NCBI RefSeq assembly: GCF_019793465.1
Contig: NZ_JAILYJ010000011.1
Coordinates: 62,001 to 126,000 of the forward strand
Direction: 5' to 3'
Length of the DNA stretch: 64,000 bases
DNA from: Rhizobium croatiense
GTDB lineage: Bacteria > Pseudomonadota > Alphaproteobacteria > Rhizobiales > Rhizobiaceae
The notes beneath the pieces were generated by a model. That model did not search any database. It was not told the DNA's origin and saw nothing but the letters and a program-made list of their open reading frames with translations. The position numbers and the translations under genes are program-made. Positions 16,610 to 25,053 of the stretch are shown here, in pieces (position 1 is the first letter of the stretch; each line of letters starts with the position of its first letter).

Positions 16610-17667
16610 TGGCCGATCCCATGACGCAGCCAAGCCCGCTGCTCGAACTGAACGATCTCAGGATGCATTTCCCCATCCGCAAGGGCGCGTTCCGACGGGT
16701 CGTCGGCCATGTCAAGGCGGTTGATGGCGTCTCGCTTCGCGTCGATGACGGCGAGACGCTTGGCATTGTCGGTGAATCCGGCTGCGGCAAGTCGACGCTC
16801 GCCCGCACCGTGCTGCGCATCTACCAGCCGACCAGCGGCGAGATCCGCTATCGCGATCGCAGCGGCGGCACGGTGGACCTCGCGGCCCTCTCCGGTCCCG
16901 CTCTCGATGAAGTCCACCGTGACCTGCGCATCGTGTTCCAGGATCCGCAATCCTCGCTCAATCCGCGTCTTCCCGTTATCGACATTATCGGCGAGGTATT
17001 GAGCGTCAACGGCATCGCCAAGGGCCGGGAACTCGAGCACCGGGTCGCCGAGCTGATGCAGAGTGTGGGCCTGCGGCCCGAATATATGCGCCGCTACCCG
17101 CATGCCTTTTCGGGCGGCGAACGGCAGCGCATCGGGATTGCCCGGGCGCTGGCGTCCAACCCGCGCCTTGTCATCGCCGATGAGGCGGTCTCGGCGCTCG
17201 ATGTCAGCGTGCAGGCTCAGACCATCAATCTCCTGCAGGATCTGCAGGAGCAGTTCGGCCTGACCTATCTTTTCGTCGCCCACGACCTTTCGGTCGTTCG
17301 GCACATCTCGGACAATATTGCCGTCATGTATGTCGGCCGCGTCGTCGAAAAGGCGCCGACGGAGCAGATCTTTTCTCGCCCGCGCCATCCCTATACCGAA
17401 GCGCTGCTTTCGGCCGTGCCGATCGCCGACCCTAGACTGCGCCGCCACGGCAAGCGCATCCGGCTGGCGGGCGAGGTCGCCGACCCCGCGCATCCGCCTC
17501 CCGGCTGCGCATTTCATCCGCGCTGCCGTTACGCCACCGAGCTTTGCAGGCAGGAGGTGCCGGCCCTGCGCGCCGTGACGGCCGACGGGCACGCGGCCGC
17601 CTGTCACTACGCCGAATCCCTGTCGCTCAATCCCTTTGCCGACCGTATCGTTCCGGAGTTCAATTGA
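16606..17667 (+). CDS. ABC transporter ATP-binding protein (DppF type)
   Basis: Second ATPase, 353 residues, forming the heterodimer with the DppD-like subunit. Walker A is GESGCGKSTLA, the signature FSGGERQRIG, Walker B LVIADEAVSALD (Ala in place of the usual Pro of DEP) and the H-loop VAHDLSV. The C-terminal Cys cluster CAFHPRCRYATELC is present. ATGATG at 16606 overlaps the stop of the previous gene. Confidence 0.92.
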   Translation: MMADPMTQPSPLLELNDLRMHFPIRKGAFRRVVGHVKAVDGVSLRVDDGETLGIVGESGCGKSTLARTVLRIYQPTSGEIRYRDRSGGTVDLAALSGPALDEVHRDLRIVFQDPQSSLNPRLPVIDIIGEVLSVNGIAKGRELEHRVAELMQSVGLRPEYMRRYPHAFSGGERQRIGIARALASNPRLVIADEAVSALDVSVQAQTINLLQDLQEQFGLTYLFVAHDLSVVRHISDNIAVMYVGRVVEKAPTEQIFSRPRHPYTEALLSAVPIADPRLRRHGKRIRLAGEVADPAHPPPGCAFHPRCRYATELCRQEVPALRAVTADGHAAACHYAESLSLNPFADRIVPEFN

Positions 17668-18500
17668 TGCCCGAATTCATTCCACGCTGCGAGCAGCGTC
17701 CCATTGTGGATACCTCCTCCAGGACGCTCGATCTCATCTACTTCGATCTCCTCGCGCTTCCGTTGGATGGCCGGGAGACGCGGCAGCTGCCCTTGCACGA
17801 AAGCCTCTACGTCGTGCTGTCGGGGCAGGTGGATATCGAGGTGGATGACGTCAGTTTCGGGGCGGTGGGCCGGCGAGCCGATATCTGGGAAGGCGATGCG
17901 GACTCGGTTTACGCGCCCGTCAACGCCAACGTCCGGGTATCGGCTCGTGGCGGCCCGGCCGAAGTCGCGATTGCCGGCGGCATCTGCGAGACGCACTACG
18001 CCCCGTTCCGCGTCACGCCTGAGGAGGTCGACGCCGTCAATGTCGGCTCGCCCGATACGCACAGCCAGCGGCGGATCGTCCACCTGCTCGGCCAGCGCCA
18101 GAACGGGCGCTGCGGCAATCTGCTGGTGAGCGAGCTCTATGCCGGCGAGGGCTGCTGGTCGGGCTATCCTCCGCATAAGCACGACACCGAAGATGGCGAC
18201 GCCGAGACCTTGCACGAGGAACTTTATCACTACCGGTTCCTGCCGGAGACCGGCTTCGGCAGCCAGATCACCTATGACGACGACGGTCCGGTCAAGATCC
18301 TGATGACCCGCGATGGCGATACCGTCCTGGTCGATCGCGGTTACCACCCGACCGTCACCTCGCCCGGCCATCGGGGCTACATCTTCACCATCCTCGTCGG
18401 CAAACATCGCCGCGGGCTGATCCAGCGCTTCGATCCCGCCCATCAGCATCTGACCAAAACCATCCCCGGCATCGATGCGATGCGCGACAAGTTCAAATAG
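17667..18500 (+). CDS. IolB/KduI-like cupin isomerase (5-deoxyglucuronate isomerase family)
   Basis: A 277-residue bicupin of the family that contains IolB (5-deoxy-glucuronate isomerase) and KduI (5-keto-4-deoxyuronate isomerase). The metal-site motif GCWSGYPPHKHD (162-173) followed by LHEELYHYR (182-190) matches IolB closely. No other inositol-catabolism gene (iolCDEG) is nearby. The gene starts by TGATG overlap with the transporter ATPase and is followed by the iduronidase homologue. An aldose-ketose isomerisation of a uronic acid or deoxy-uronate released inside the cell is therefore more likely than inositol catabolism. The exact substrate is unknown. Confidence 0.82.
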   Translation: MPEFIPRCEQRPIVDTSSRTLDLIYFDLLALPLDGRETRQLPLHESLYVVLSGQVDIEVDDVSFGAVGRRADIWEGDADSVYAPVNANVRVSARGGPAEVAIAGGICETHYAPFRVTPEEVDAVNVGSPDTHSQRRIVHLLGQRQNGRCGNLLVSELYAGEGCWSGYPPHKHDTEDGDAETLHEELYHYRFLPETGFGSQITYDDDGPVKILMTRDGDTVLVDRGYHPTVTSPGHRGYIFTILVGKHRRGLIQRFDPAHQHLTKTIPGIDAMRDKFK

Positions 18501-18566
18501 TCAGGCCATTGGCCGCCTGTGTCGGCAGCCGTCACCGCCAGATTTCCGTCCTAGGAGAGACGATCC

Positions 18567-20432
18567 ATGCGTGAACGTACGCGAATAAACGTTGATGCCA
18601 GCCAGGCCGTGCGCCCGTTCAACCGGTTCTGGCGCGGCACCGGTTTTTCGCCGGCCGAGCTGCTGCTCGAACCCGAGATGCGCCAGATGCTCGCCTATAT
18701 CGGCGGCCTGCCGAATGAGGGCATCCGCTATCTGCGCGTCCATTATCTCTACAATCTGCTGCGCTCGACCGGCGGCGCGGGTTATGACTGGTCCCTGCTC
18801 GACCGTGCGCTCGACGTGATGATCGAACACCGCCTGAAGCCGTTCTTCGAGCTGATGGGCAATCCCTCGGACCTCTTCACCGACTATGAGGACATGGATC
18901 AGGTCAGGCGCTGGCGGGATCTGGTGACGGCGACGGCGAATCGCTACGGCGCGCGCTACGGCATGGACGAATTGCGCACCTGGTACTTCGAAACGACGAA
19001 CGAGGCCGATTCCGGCTGGTGGACCTATGGGATCAAGGGCTACACCAACTATTACGATGCCTGCGTCGCGGGGCTCGATGCGGTCGATCCCAGCCTGCCG
19101 ATGGGTGGCCCAGGTACCGCCCGCACGCTATCGCCGATCTTTCGCGCCCTGATGGCCCATTGCGACAGCGGCGCCAGCTGCCTGACCGGCGGCGGCCCGC
19201 CGCGCCTCGACTACATCTCGATCCACGAGAAGGGCGTCAATGGCAGCAAGGACGACCTGACCCCGAAAACCCATGCCATCGTCGACCGCACGCTGCTCGT
19301 CGTCGACTATCTCAAGGAGCACCATCCGCGCCTTGCCGGCCTGCCGATCATCAATGACGAATGCGACCCGCAGCTCGGCTGGAGCGATCATCACAGCTGG
19401 CACGGCAAGGCCTATTATGCCGGCATCATTGCCCGCATCATCGAACAGCACGACCGGCGCATCATCGCCCCGAAAGCGGCGAATTTCACCTTCCTCAGCA
19501 ATGACCACGCCTTTATCGGCGGCTGGAGCCAGCGCACGATCTTTGCCTATTTCGGTTCGCGCAATTTCACCAGGGCGCAGTGGGAGCACAAGACCGATCT
19601 GGATCGGCTGGTGACCGACATCGACACGGCGCCACCATTCGACATCATCAAGAAGCCCGGTCTCACGTCGATGGAACTGTTGGCGACGCTCGGCGACACC
19701 GTCTGCAAGGTAACGGCCGAGCCGCCGCTGACCCCCGACCAGGATGGATTGGCGATCCTGCCGACGCGGCTGACGGGGGGCGGTGTTTCGATCAGCCTCA
19801 TCCACAGCGTCGATGCCATCAACCGTTCGGGCCGGACCGCCGTGCGCCTGGAGGTCGGCGGGCTTGCTCTCGGCCGCCACGCGCTGTGCCTGCTGCGCAT
19901 CGACGAGGAATTCACCAATCCGATGGAAGTCTGGGAGGCCCAGCGCGACGAAAGCAATCCGCGCGGACCCTTCGAGCCGGTCGGCGCGCCGCCCGAACCT
20001 GACGAAGCGCAGTTTGCCGAACTGCGCCGCGCCCAGGAGCCTGCCTTGCTACACCCGATCAGCGTCGTCGAATGCGACGAGGGGCGGATCAGCGTCGATC
20101 TCGATGTACTTTTGCCGTCGCTGACGCAGGTGCTCGTCGTTCCCGACACCGGCGCGCGGCCGGCCGCACCCACCGGCCTTACCGTCGAACGCTACCGTGG
20201 TCTCGGCGGCCGGGAGGAGCGCATGCTGTTCTGGGCAGCCGGCGATAGCAGCCCCGCCATCTTCTACGATGTCCTCACCAGCAGGGATGGCGAGACCTTT
20301 GAAAAGGTCAGCCCTGCGCCGCTGATCTCGACGGCATTCCTGCACATGTCGCCGCCAGCGGGTGCGCAATACGCGGTGCGCGCCCGCGATGCATTCGGCC
20401 GCCACAGCGAGCTTTGTGTTTTTCGTCGATGA
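18567..20432 (+). CDS. Alpha-L-iduronidase homologue (GH39)
   Basis: A 621-residue glycoside hydrolase that aligns along its length with animal lysosomal alpha-L-iduronidase (from memory of the human sequence): VDASQAVRPFNRFWRGTGF at the start, FELMGNPSDLFTDYED (94-109), NYYDACVAGL (161-170), GLTSMELLATLGD (365-377) and a C-terminal fibronectin-like domain ending VRARDAFGRHSE. The acid/base Glu is E146 (FETTNEAD) and the nucleophile E265 (INDECDP). Residues that hold the iduronate carboxylate in the human enzyme appear kept: K222, G271-W272, D313 and R323. No signal peptide, so it is cytosolic, acting on imported oligosaccharide. Start ATG 18567 after GGAGAGACG. Most bacterial GH39 enzymes are beta-xylosidases; this one is clearly of the iduronidase type. 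Activity is inferred. Confidence 0.88.
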   Translation: MRERTRINVDASQAVRPFNRFWRGTGFSPAELLLEPEMRQMLAYIGGLPNEGIRYLRVHYLYNLLRSTGGAGYDWSLLDRALDVMIEHRLKPFFELMGNPSDLFTDYEDMDQVRRWRDLVTATANRYGARYGMDELRTWYFETTNEADSGWWTYGIKGYTNYYDACVAGLDAVDPSLPMGGPGTARTLSPIFRALMAHCDSGASCLTGGGPPRLDYISIHEKGVNGSKDDLTPKTHAIVDRTLLVVDYLKEHHPRLAGLPIINDECDPQLGWSDHHSWHGKAYYAGIIARIIEQHDRRIIAPKAANFTFLSNDHAFIGGWSQRTIFAYFGSRNFTRAQWEHKTDLDRLVTDIDTAPPFDIIKKPGLTSMELLATLGDTVCKVTAEPPLTPDQDGLAILPTRLTGGGVSISLIHSVDAINRSGRTAVRLEVGGLALGRHALCLLRIDEEFTNPMEVWEAQRDESNPRGPFEPVGAPPEPDEAQFAELRRAQEPALLHPISVVECDEGRISVDLDVLLPSLTQVLVVPDTGARPAAPTGLTVERYRGLGGREERMLFWAAGDSSPAIFYDVLTSRDGETFEKVSPAPLISTAFLHMSPPAGAQYAVRARDAFGRHSELCVFRR

Positions 20433-21262
20433 GCAATGAAACGATGCATATCGCCTATTTCACCAAGACCCTGGAAGGCCTGCCGCTGGAGAAGGCGGCG
20501 GAGATCACGGCGGGGCTGGGCTTTGATTGCGCCGATCTTCTTATTCGCGAGGGCCACGCCGTCTCGCCCGACCGGCCGGAGGAAATCGTCAAGGCGGTCA
20601 AGCTTTTTGCTGCGGCCGGCCTGCGCATCCCGATGGCGACCATCGACGCCACGCAGCCGGACGATGCCGCGTCCCGGCTGCTCCATCATTGCGGCGAGGC
20701 CGGCATCGGGCAGGTTCGGCTCGGCTTCTGGCGGTATGATCCGTTGCGGCGTTGGCAGGTGCAGCTCGACGAAGCGCGGCGCGACCTCGATGGCTTCGAA
20801 CGCCTGGCCGAAAAATTCGCCATCAGGCTCGCCGTCCAGCTTCACGGCGGGACCCTGCACGCCTCGGGCGCGCTGGCGGCGCAACTGCTGGCCGGGCGCG
20901 ATCCGGTCAGGTTCGGCGCTTATCCCGATCCGGCCAACCAGCTCATTCGTGAGGGCAGCGAGGACTGGCGTCTGACCCTCGACCTTCTCGAACCCTGGTT
21001 CTGCTGCATGGGCGTCAAGAATTGCGGCTGGTTTCCCGGCGCCTACGGCGCCGATGGCCAGCGTAGATGGCATTCGGACTGGTATGGGCTCGACGAAGGC
21101 ATGGTGCCCTGGAACGACATCGTCCCGCATCTCATCGCCACCGGATTTGCCGGCGTGCTCTCGATGCATTCGCAATACCAGCTCCCCCGCGACCAGGCGC
21201 TCGCCAAGGCCCGCGCCGATCTTGCCCATCTCAGGCGCCTCGTCGCCGCAGCGAAAGAGTAG
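20429..21262 (+). CDS. Sugar-phosphate isomerase/epimerase-like TIM-barrel protein
   Basis: A 277-residue xylose-isomerase-like TIM-barrel protein (AP-endonuclease 2 fold). Typical segments are GFDCADLLIREGHAVSP near the N-terminus, the central LAVQLHGG and the C-terminal MHSQYQLP. It overlaps the iduronidase gene by ATGA. Family members isomerise, epimerise or dehydrate sugars and sugar acids with a divalent metal. The role here is unknown but must fit the handling of the sugar released by the hydrolase. Confidence 0.82.
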   Translation: MSNETMHIAYFTKTLEGLPLEKAAEITAGLGFDCADLLIREGHAVSPDRPEEIVKAVKLFAAAGLRIPMATIDATQPDDAASRLLHHCGEAGIGQVRLGFWRYDPLRRWQVQLDEARRDLDGFERLAEKFAIRLAVQLHGGTLHASGALAAQLLAGRDPVRFGAYPDPANQLIREGSEDWRLTLDLLEPWFCCMGVKNCGWFPGAYGADGQRRWHSDWYGLDEGMVPWNDIVPHLIATGFAGVLSMHSQYQLPRDQALAKARADLAHLRRLVAAAKE

Positions 21263-21266
21263 AACC

Positions 21267-22283
21267 ATGAGCAAACAGGCTCCCATCATCGCCGTCCTGT
21301 TGACCGAAAAGACCCGCCGTATGATGCTGGACGATGCGGCGACCGCCCGGTTGAACGGCCTCGGCGAGGTGCGCTGGCCGGCCGGCGCCACGATCGACGC
21401 TGCCGATGTCGACCGGCTGCTGCAGGACGCCACGGCTTGCCTCACCGGATGGGGTACGCCGCCCTTCGATCCCGCCCTGCGCCAGCGCCATCCGCAACTT
21501 GTCCTCGTGGCTCATTCCGCAGGCAGCATCCGCACTTTCGTACCCACCCGACTTTTTAATGATGGCCTTCGCGTCAGCCATGCCGCTTCGAAGATTGCCG
21601 CCTCGGTTGCCGAGTTCGTCGTCGCCGAAGCGCTGCTTACCATGCGCGGCATTCATCGGCTGCATCAGGAATTGCGTAACGGGGGCGAATGGCTCGACGT
21701 CCGCGCCGCCGTGCCGCAAAGATTGCTCGGCGCCAGAACAGTCGGCATCGTCGGGGCCGGATATGTCGGGCGGGCAGTCATGCGTCTGCTCGTTCCATTC
21801 GGCTGCCGCGTGCTGGTCGTCGATCCCTATCTCGACGACGGCGAGGCCGCAGCGCTCGGCGTCGTCAGAGCCGGGCTCGACGAGGCGCTTGCCGAGAGCG
21901 ATGTAATTTCCCTGCATGCGCCAGTCCTGCCCGAAACGCGTGGGATGATCGGCGCCCGCGAGCTGGCGCTGCTGCGCCCCGGCGCGCTGTTCATCAACAC
22001 GGCGCGGGCCGAGCTGGTCGACGAGGCGGCATTGCTTGCGGAGATCAGGTCCGGCCGCATCGAGGCGGCTCTCGATGTCTTCGATCAAGAGCCCCTGCCT
22101 CAGGACAGTCCGTTCCGCGACCCTGCGCTCGCCAATGTCACCATTTCGCCGCATGCCGCCGGCCACACCGAAGAGGCACATTTCGCCCAAGGGCAGGCCA
22201 TGGTCGACGAGATCGGCCGGCTGCTGCGCCGTGAACCGCTTCAGCACGAAGTATCGCGCGCCATGCTTGAGCGGATGGCGTGA
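21267..22283 (+). CDS. D-2-hydroxyacid dehydrogenase (NAD-dependent)
   Basis: A 338-residue oxidoreductase of the D-isomer-specific 2-hydroxyacid dehydrogenase family. The NAD-binding motif is GIVGAGYVG (160-168) with the acidic VVDPYLD at the end of strand 2, favouring NAD. Catalytic residues R247 (INTARAEL), E275 (FDQEPLP) and H296 (SPHAAGH) are present. ATG 21267 lies 4 nt after the previous gene. In this operon it may oxidise or reduce a sugar-acid intermediate; the substrate is unknown. Confidence 0.88.
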   Translation: MSKQAPIIAVLLTEKTRRMMLDDAATARLNGLGEVRWPAGATIDAADVDRLLQDATACLTGWGTPPFDPALRQRHPQLVLVAHSAGSIRTFVPTRLFNDGLRVSHAASKIAASVAEFVVAEALLTMRGIHRLHQELRNGGEWLDVRAAVPQRLLGARTVGIVGAGYVGRAVMRLLVPFGCRVLVVDPYLDDGEAAALGVVRAGLDEALAESDVISLHAPVLPETRGMIGARELALLRPGALFINTARAELVDEAALLAEIRSGRIEAALDVFDQEPLPQDSPFRDPALANVTISPHAAGHTEEAHFAQGQAMVDEIGRLLRREPLQHEVSRAMLERMA

Positions 22284-23701
22284 GCATGGACAGAAGCATC
22301 GGAGGTTCCGTGACGGCGCCGCGTGTCAGAATCCTCGAGATCGACGCCTTCGAGCGCGATATCAGGCTGCGCCTGCCGTTCCGCTTCGGCGCGGCAACCC
22401 TGGAAAAGGCGCCGCAGGCCTTTCTCAGGGTGCGCGTCGAGGATGAGGAAGGGAAAACCGCCATCGGCGCCGCCGCCGAAATGATGGTGCCGAAATGGTT
22501 CGACAAAAACCCGGCGCTGACGCCGGCGCAGAATGTCGATCAGTTGCGCGGCTCTATCCGTACCGCTGCTACCGCATCGCTCGAAGCGTCCACACCGGCG
22601 ACATTGTTCGCCGCTGCCCGCCTGAACGAGATGGAGACCGCCCGCCGCCTGCCTGGAAATCCGCTGGCCGCCGGTTTCGGTCCTTCGCTGATCGCCCGCG
22701 CGGCGCTCGACGCCTATTGCCGCCTCGCCGGCATTTCCTTCTTCGATGCAGTGCGTCGCAATCTCGTCGGCATCGGCGGCCCGATGCTGCCCGGCGATAT
22801 CGACGCGGATGCCGCCTCGACGATGCTCGCCGGCCTTCGCCCTGCCAGCTCGATCTCGGCCCGGCATACGATCGGACTGCTCGACCCCATTACCGAGGAC
22901 GAGATCGTCGATCCTGTCGGCGATGGTCTGCCGGAAAGTCTCCAGGCAGTGATGGCCCGTTATGGCAACCGCTGGTTCAAGATCAAGCTTTCGGCAGCGG
23001 TCGATGCCGATATCGACCGGCTGGCGCGCATCGCCGCCGTGTTGGACCGCTTGCCCGATTATCGGGTGACGATCGATGGCAACGAACAGTTCACGGCAGT
23101 CGACGAGCTTGCTGCCTTGCTGGTGCGGATCGCGGCTATGCCGCGGCTGGCGCGGCTGCGTGCGGCCATTGCCTTTGTCGAACAGCCGTTCTCGCGCGCG
23201 ATTACCATGCAAACACCGCTCGGGAATCTGGCCGCGGATCTGCCCTTCCTGATCGACGAGAGCGACGATGGTGACGGCGCTTTCGCGCTTGCCCGGACAC
23301 TTGGTTATACCGGCGTCTCCTCGAAGACCTGCAAGGGCATTTACCGCTCGCTGCTGAAAGCGATCCGTATCAAAACGGCAGGTGTGCCGGGGTTGTTTCT
23401 CTCCGGCGAGGATCTGACCTGCCAGGCCGGGCTTGCCGTGCAACAGGATCTGGCGCTGGTTTCGCTGCTCGGCCTCTCCCATGTCGAGCGCAATGGCCAT
23501 CATTATGTGGCCGGCCTGCGGGGCGCGCCGCAGGCGGAGAAGGTGCGTTTTGCCGCTGCCCACCCCGATCTCTACGAACGGGATAATGGAGGACCGCTCC
23601 TGTCGATCCGCGACGGCCGGATCGCCATCGCTTCGCTCGGGGCCGTCGGCTACGCGAGCGGTGCTTTACCCGATTTTGGATCGATGAAGCCATTGTCATG
23701 A
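22280..23701 (+). CDS. Enolase-superfamily protein (sugar-acid dehydratase or racemase-like)
   Basis: A 473-residue member of the mandelate-racemase/enolase superfamily. Seen are the capping domain (about 1-170), WFKIKL with the K-x-K pair (K234, K236), the metal ligands D266 (TIDGNEQF), E301 (FVEQPF) and D326/E327 (LIDES), and SSKTCKGIYRS (347-357), which supplies another lysine. It is larger than the usual 370-430 residues. Such enzymes abstract the proton alpha to a carboxylate and often dehydrate sugar acids such as galactarate or rhamnonate. GTG 22280 gives GTGA coupling to the previous gene; ATG 22286 is equally possible. Last gene of the operon. Confidence 0.8.
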   Translation: MSMDRSIGGSVTAPRVRILEIDAFERDIRLRLPFRFGAATLEKAPQAFLRVRVEDEEGKTAIGAAAEMMVPKWFDKNPALTPAQNVDQLRGSIRTAATASLEASTPATLFAAARLNEMETARRLPGNPLAAGFGPSLIARAALDAYCRLAGISFFDAVRRNLVGIGGPMLPGDIDADAASTMLAGLRPASSISARHTIGLLDPITEDEIVDPVGDGLPESLQAVMARYGNRWFKIKLSAAVDADIDRLARIAAVLDRLPDYRVTIDGNEQFTAVDELAALLVRIAAMPRLARLRAAIAFVEQPFSRAITMQTPLGNLAADLPFLIDESDDGDGAFALARTLGYTGVSSKTCKGIYRSLLKAIRIKTAGVPGLFLSGEDLTCQAGLAVQQDLALVSLLGLSHVERNGHHYVAGLRGAPQAEKVRFAAAHPDLYERDNGGPLLSIRDGRIAIASLGAVGYASGALPDFGSMKPLS

Positions 23702-23761
23702 TGACGAAAAAGCGCGAGCGGTTTCGTTCGATATCATGAGGTCAGAACAGCTTTCAAATGT

Positions 23762-24604
23762 TTATGTTACTCGTCCGGCGCGCTCCAGAATGCGGGTCGC
23801 GAGCTTCAGATGCGGCAAATCGAGCATGCGCCCGTCCACCTGGATGACACCCGCATCGGGCTGGGCGGCAAAGGCGGCGGTGACCTTATCCGCCCAGGCG
23901 ATCTCGGAGGCATCCGGCGTGAAGGCGTGGTTGATCGTTTCCACCTGGCTCGGATGGATGGCCATCATGCCGGAGAAACCGTCGCGCCGGGCGCGGCCGA
24001 CATAGGCTCGCAGACCGTTGAGATCGCGAAAATCGGGATAGACGGTATCGATTGCCGGAATGGCTGCGGCATGGGCTGCAAAGAGCGTGAGCGAGCGGGC
24101 AAGCTCGTAGGGCGGCGTGTAGCGGCCATCCGTCCTGCGCGCGGTCGCGGCCCCGATTGCAGCCGGCAGATCCTCGGCGCCCCAGGTCAGGCCGCAGAGC
24201 TTGTCCGAGACATCGCGATAACTGCCGATCTCGAAGATCGCCGCCGGCGTTTCGGTCGCGATCGGCAAGATGGGAAGAGCCGCCGCGAGCGAGCTTGCAA
24301 GCTTGCGCACCGAAGCGGCGCCCTCGGCCTTCGGCAGCATCAGCGCGAAAGGCTGAAGACCGCTCAGGGCGGCGACGTCGTCCTCGCATTCCGGCGAGGC
24401 GAGGGGATTGATGCGGATGAGGAGCTTGGTCTCGCCGGCATGGCGCTGCACGAATTCGTGGACGCTGTCGCGGGCCTTTGGCTTGTTGGCAGGCGCGACG
24501 GAATCTTCCAGATCGAGAATGACGGCATCGGCGCCCCATGTGAGCGCTTTTTCGAAACGTTCCGGCCGGTCGCCGGGCACGAAAAGCAGCGAGCGCAGCT
24601 TCAT
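23762..24604 (-). CDS. CitE-like / HpcH-HpaI family acyl-CoA lyase
   Basis: A 280-residue TIM-barrel lyase of the CitE/malyl-CoA lyase family. Visible are RSLLFVPGDRPERFEKA, the metal-site segment DAVILDLEDSV (E33, D34), the carboxylate-binding Arg in IRINP (R64), E118 (ATETP) and WGAEDL (E144, D145). Relatives split malyl-CoA, methylmalyl-CoA or citramalyl-CoA, or hydrolyse malyl-CoA. It ends a leucine-degradation operon that lacks a recognisable HMG-CoA lyase and overlaps the MaoC gene by ATGA. It may cleave the hydroxyacyl-CoA formed by that hydratase. That function is inferred from context only. Confidence 0.85.
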   Translation of the reverse strand: MKLRSLLFVPGDRPERFEKALTWGADAVILDLEDSVAPANKPKARDSVHEFVQRHAGETKLLIRINPLASPECEDDVAALSGLQPFALMLPKAEGAASVRKLASSLAAALPILPIATETPAAIFEIGSYRDVSDKLCGLTWGAEDLPAAIGAATARRTDGRYTPPYELARSLTLFAAHAAAIPAIDTVYPDFRDLNGLRAYVGRARRDGFSGMMAIHPSQVETINHAFTPDASEIAWADKVTAAFAAQPDAGVIQVDGRMLDLPHLKLATRILERAGRVT

Positions 24605-25053
24605 GACGGTTTCCCCTTCAGCATGGCGGTACGCAGGCACTGGCAGACGATCTCGTCACGCTGGTTCAGCGTTACATGACGGAAAATGACGATGCCGGCA
24701 TCGGGGCGGGAGTTCGAGCGGCGCAGCTCCGTCACCTCCGTTTCCACCCGAAGCGTATCGCCGATGAAGACCGGTTTCGGCATCGTCACCTTGTCATAAC
24801 CGAGATTGGCGACAAGCGTGCCGAGCGTGGTGTCGCCGACCGAAAGGCCGACTGTCAGCGCAAAGGTGAAGGTGCCGTTGACGACGATCCGGCCAAACTC
24901 GGTGCCGGCCGCATATTCGGCATCGAGATGCAGCGGCTGCGGATTGTGGGAGAGCGTCGTAAAGAGCAGGTTGTCGGTCTCGGTGACCGTGCGGCGGATG
25001 TCATGGGCGATGCGGTCGCCGACCGCCCATTCGTCGAAATAGCGGCCGGCCAT
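24601..25053 (-). CDS. MaoC-like (R)-type enoyl-CoA hydratase
   Basis: A 150-residue hot-dog-fold hydratase starting MAGRYFDEWAVGDRI. The hydratase-2 motif is intact: HNPQPLHLDAEYA supplies the catalytic His/Asp region. ATG 25053 forms a TGATG overlap with the biotin carboxylase stop; the longer frame upstream is that gene's shadow. In this operon the expected next step is hydration of 3-methylglutaconyl-CoA, normally done by a crotonase. This protein may take that role, but mesaconyl-CoA-type substrates are also possible. Confidence 0.85.
   Translation of the reverse strand: MAGRYFDEWAVGDRIAHDIRRTVTETDNLLFTTLSHNPQPLHLDAEYAAGTEFGRIVVNGTFTFALTVGLSVGDTTLGTLVANLGYDKVTMPKPVFIGDTLRVETEVTELRRSNSRPDAGIVIFRHVTLNQRDEIVCQCLRTAMLKGKPS

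Noticed and set aside
17667..18500. Inositol catabolism (iolB) as the role of this region.
   Set aside because: No other iol gene is present, and the operon is built around a transporter and a glycoside hydrolase.
23702..23761. Possible terminator (ACGAAA...TTTCGT) between the convergent enolase-like and CitE-like genes.
   Set aside because: The stem is only 6 bp with a 12-nt loop and no T-run; too weak to list as a feature.
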